From Arcanobacterium pluranimalium (GTDB lineage: Bacteria; Actinomycetota; Actinomycetes; Actinomycetales; Actinomycetaceae), in contig NZ_JAFBCS010000001.1 in the NCBI RefSeq assembly GCF_016907845.1, positions 1,860,001-1,924,000 on the forward strand: DNA of 64,000 nucleotides. The letters run 5' to 3'. Positions within the stretch are counted from its first letter, which is position 1; each line of letters starts with the position of its first letter. The notes beneath the pieces were generated by a model that was given only the letters and a program-made list of their open reading frames with translations, had not been told where the DNA came from and searched no databases. The translations under genes were made by a program, and so were the position numbers. Shown here one piece after another: positions 62,817 through 64,000 of this stretch.

Positions 62817-63281
62817 ACTGTGAGGCGTACCTCCGGTTGCACTGTGGAGAGCCGCCGGGGCTGTACACCCTGCCCTACCACTGAGGGTTCTTCCGGGCTT
62901 ATACTCCAGCGTCGTTTCAGATCGACGCTCCAGAGGACGCTCCAGCGTTCCTGTCGCAAACGTTCGTTGTAGCGTACGCCCCAGCGTTCCTACGGGAGCA
63001 CGCGGCTGGAATGTACGCTCAGGCGTTCACTGGAGCGTACAGATGGCATTTGTACGCTGGAACGTCGCCGTGACGGTGTTGTGGAGCAGTCGTTGGGCAG
63101 TAGCACCTAAAGCACCCCTGACAGTCACTTACAGCGTTCGCTGCACCGTACGCTCCACAGTCCTCTCCAGCGTTCGTCCCGACATCACCTGTCTTTTCCA
63201 CCTGCCAGCACAGAGCAAGCTCGACGGAAAAAACAACGGCCCTGCTCACCCCTAGGGCTTGCAGAATCGTTAAAAGTTAGG
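62817..63281. repeat. Repeat-rich non-coding stretch
   Basis: No gene is supported. About ten copies of short related motifs occur in both orientations: CCAGCGTTC (near 62950, 62990, 63170), CAGGCGTTC, ACAGCGTTCG, and the complementary GACGCTCC or GTACGCTC (near 62930, 62940, 63010, 63050, 63150). Clustering beside ssb and a plasmid-like gene suggests a former origin or a decayed repeat array. Confidence 0.5.
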
Positions 63282-63743
63282 TTAAAATGGAGGGCTATCC
63301 GTTACGGCATTTGCACCGGCCATAGCTGGTTGCTTAGCCTGGGTCTTGGCTTGTACCTTGGCTCCAGCCTTGGCGCCGCGCTTGGCCGCACGAGCAGCGG
63401 ATTCACTCTTGGAGTCGATGAGCTGTACGGAGTCAATCCGTGCTACAAGCTCGAACCGCTCGACGCCTGACTTGTCAGTGAAGCAATCCGTACGCAGCGA
63501 GTAGCTCACCGCAACGCGGTCGCCGGTTCCGATGAAACCGAACACACCCGGAACGTTGGCGTCAGGCAAGTAGGACGTCAACTCGACGATCTCAGACTCG
63601 ACCTCGCCGGTCGATTTGTTCACAAAGCTGTTGCGAGCAAAGACAGCCAGCTTGACCGTCGCACCGCCCGCGCGATTCTCGAAGAAGCGCGGCTCGGATG
63701 CAGCATGGCCAACGATGGTGCCAAAGTTGCATGGGTTAGACAT
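63282..63743 (-). CDS. ssb: Single-stranded DNA-binding protein, plasmid/phage type
   Basis: 153 residues from ATG 63743 (MSNPCNFGTIVGHAASEPRFF), preceded by GGAGG at 9 bases; the longer frame upstream is unlikely. One OB fold (about 1-110: VKLAVFARNSFVNKSTGEVESEIVELTSY, RVAVSYSLRTDCFTDKSG). An Ala/Lys-rich linker (AAKRGAKAGAKVQAKTQAKQ) leads to the conserved acidic/hydrophobic tip DSPPF that recruits partner proteins. It differs from a chromosomal SSB in its start and short linker, and its neighbours indicate a mobile element. The 257 bases to the window end show no convincing gene. Confidence 0.82.
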   Translation of the reverse strand: MSNPCNFGTIVGHAASEPRFFENRAGGATVKLAVFARNSFVNKSTGEVESEIVELTSYLPDANVPGVFGFIGTGDRVAVSYSLRTDCFTDKSGVERFELVARIDSVQLIDSKSESAARAAKRGAKAGAKVQAKTQAKQPAMAGANAVTDSPPF

Positions 63744-64000
63744 TGTTGGAAACCTCCAGGTAGGACGTGAATTTTCTTTCAGTCTCCGAATCGAGAGACA
63801 GCTCTGCTGGCTCAAAGAAGAGCCCCCCCACATCCCTCGGCCCCTCGTCCCGGAGTGCTGGCGGCGCCGCCAAGAAGCTTGCGCCCAGCGTGAGCGCCGC
63901 CAGCGCCGCCCTGTTCAGCTACAGCGAGTGCCGGCCATATGAAAAAACAGCTCTGACCTGCATACATGAGCAGATCAGGGCCATTTGAATCGGTTAGACA

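Noticed and set aside
63616..64000. Plus-strand frames opposite ssb and a 51-codon minus-strand frame near the end
   Set aside because: The former are shadows of ssb; the latter is Gly/Ala-rich from GC-rich sequence and lacks support.

Overview
The window looks like a chromosomal segment of a moderate-GC actinobacterium, most plausibly Actinomycetaceae (Arcanobacterium/Trueperella-like). This is an inference from a WhiB1-type regulator next to a PdtaS-type kinase, a DtxR/IdeR-type iron box, an oversized NAD-dependent DNA ligase, a 16S-23S-5S operon without spacer tRNAs, a leaderless attenuator peptide, and a surface protein with an LAxTG-like sorting signal. No species can be named from the sequence alone.

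Layout. 1-12.3 kb: a partial secreted protein, then branched-chain amino-acid synthesis (ilvBNC with an attenuator, separate ilvD), a ThrE-type exporter, an AspT/YidE-type transporter, a methyltransferase and NhaA. 12.5-18.1 kb: one complete rRNA operon on the minus strand with promoter, leader, processing stem and terminator. 18.1-27.3 kb: ACT-malic enzyme, gatCAB, a phospholipase-D-type cardiolipin synthase and ligA. 27.4-36.5 kb: a DesK/NarL-type two-component system with a FtsX-type ABC transporter whose ATPase is degenerate, then whiB1/pdtaS, a DUF2505 protein, and thyA-folA. 36.7-42.3 kb: a minus-strand set for asparagine/aspartate use (permease, asparaginase, aspartase, Dcu-type C4-dicarboxylate carrier), which would suit fumarate-linked anaerobic growth. 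42.6-46.2 kb: a secreted HNH nuclease, a secreted trypsin-like protease and an AlbA_2-type protein.

46.2-56.3 kb is the most interesting part. A siderophore-type ABC importer operon (minus strand) and a RiPP operon (plus strand) diverge from a perfect 33-bp palindrome containing a DtxR/IdeR-like box. The RiPP operon holds a 34-residue precursor candidate (ending in VPHCHHARTTSTFAWA), a cyclodehydratase with fused ThiF-like and YcaO domains, and two half-size ABC exporters. No azoline dehydrogenase is visible. The arrangement suggests an iron-repressed azoline-type peptide, possibly one that binds metal.

56.5-64 kb is accessory: a thioester/VaFE surface protein, a membrane-anchored coiled-coil protein, a decayed IS30-family element with 28-bp inverted repeats, a frameshifted coiled-coil protein that resembles plasmid mobilization proteins, a repeat-rich non-coding stretch, and a plasmid/phage-type SSB. 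A recurring feature of the window is short degenerate tandem repeats (12-42 bp units), each of different sequence, in intergenic gaps and protein linkers.
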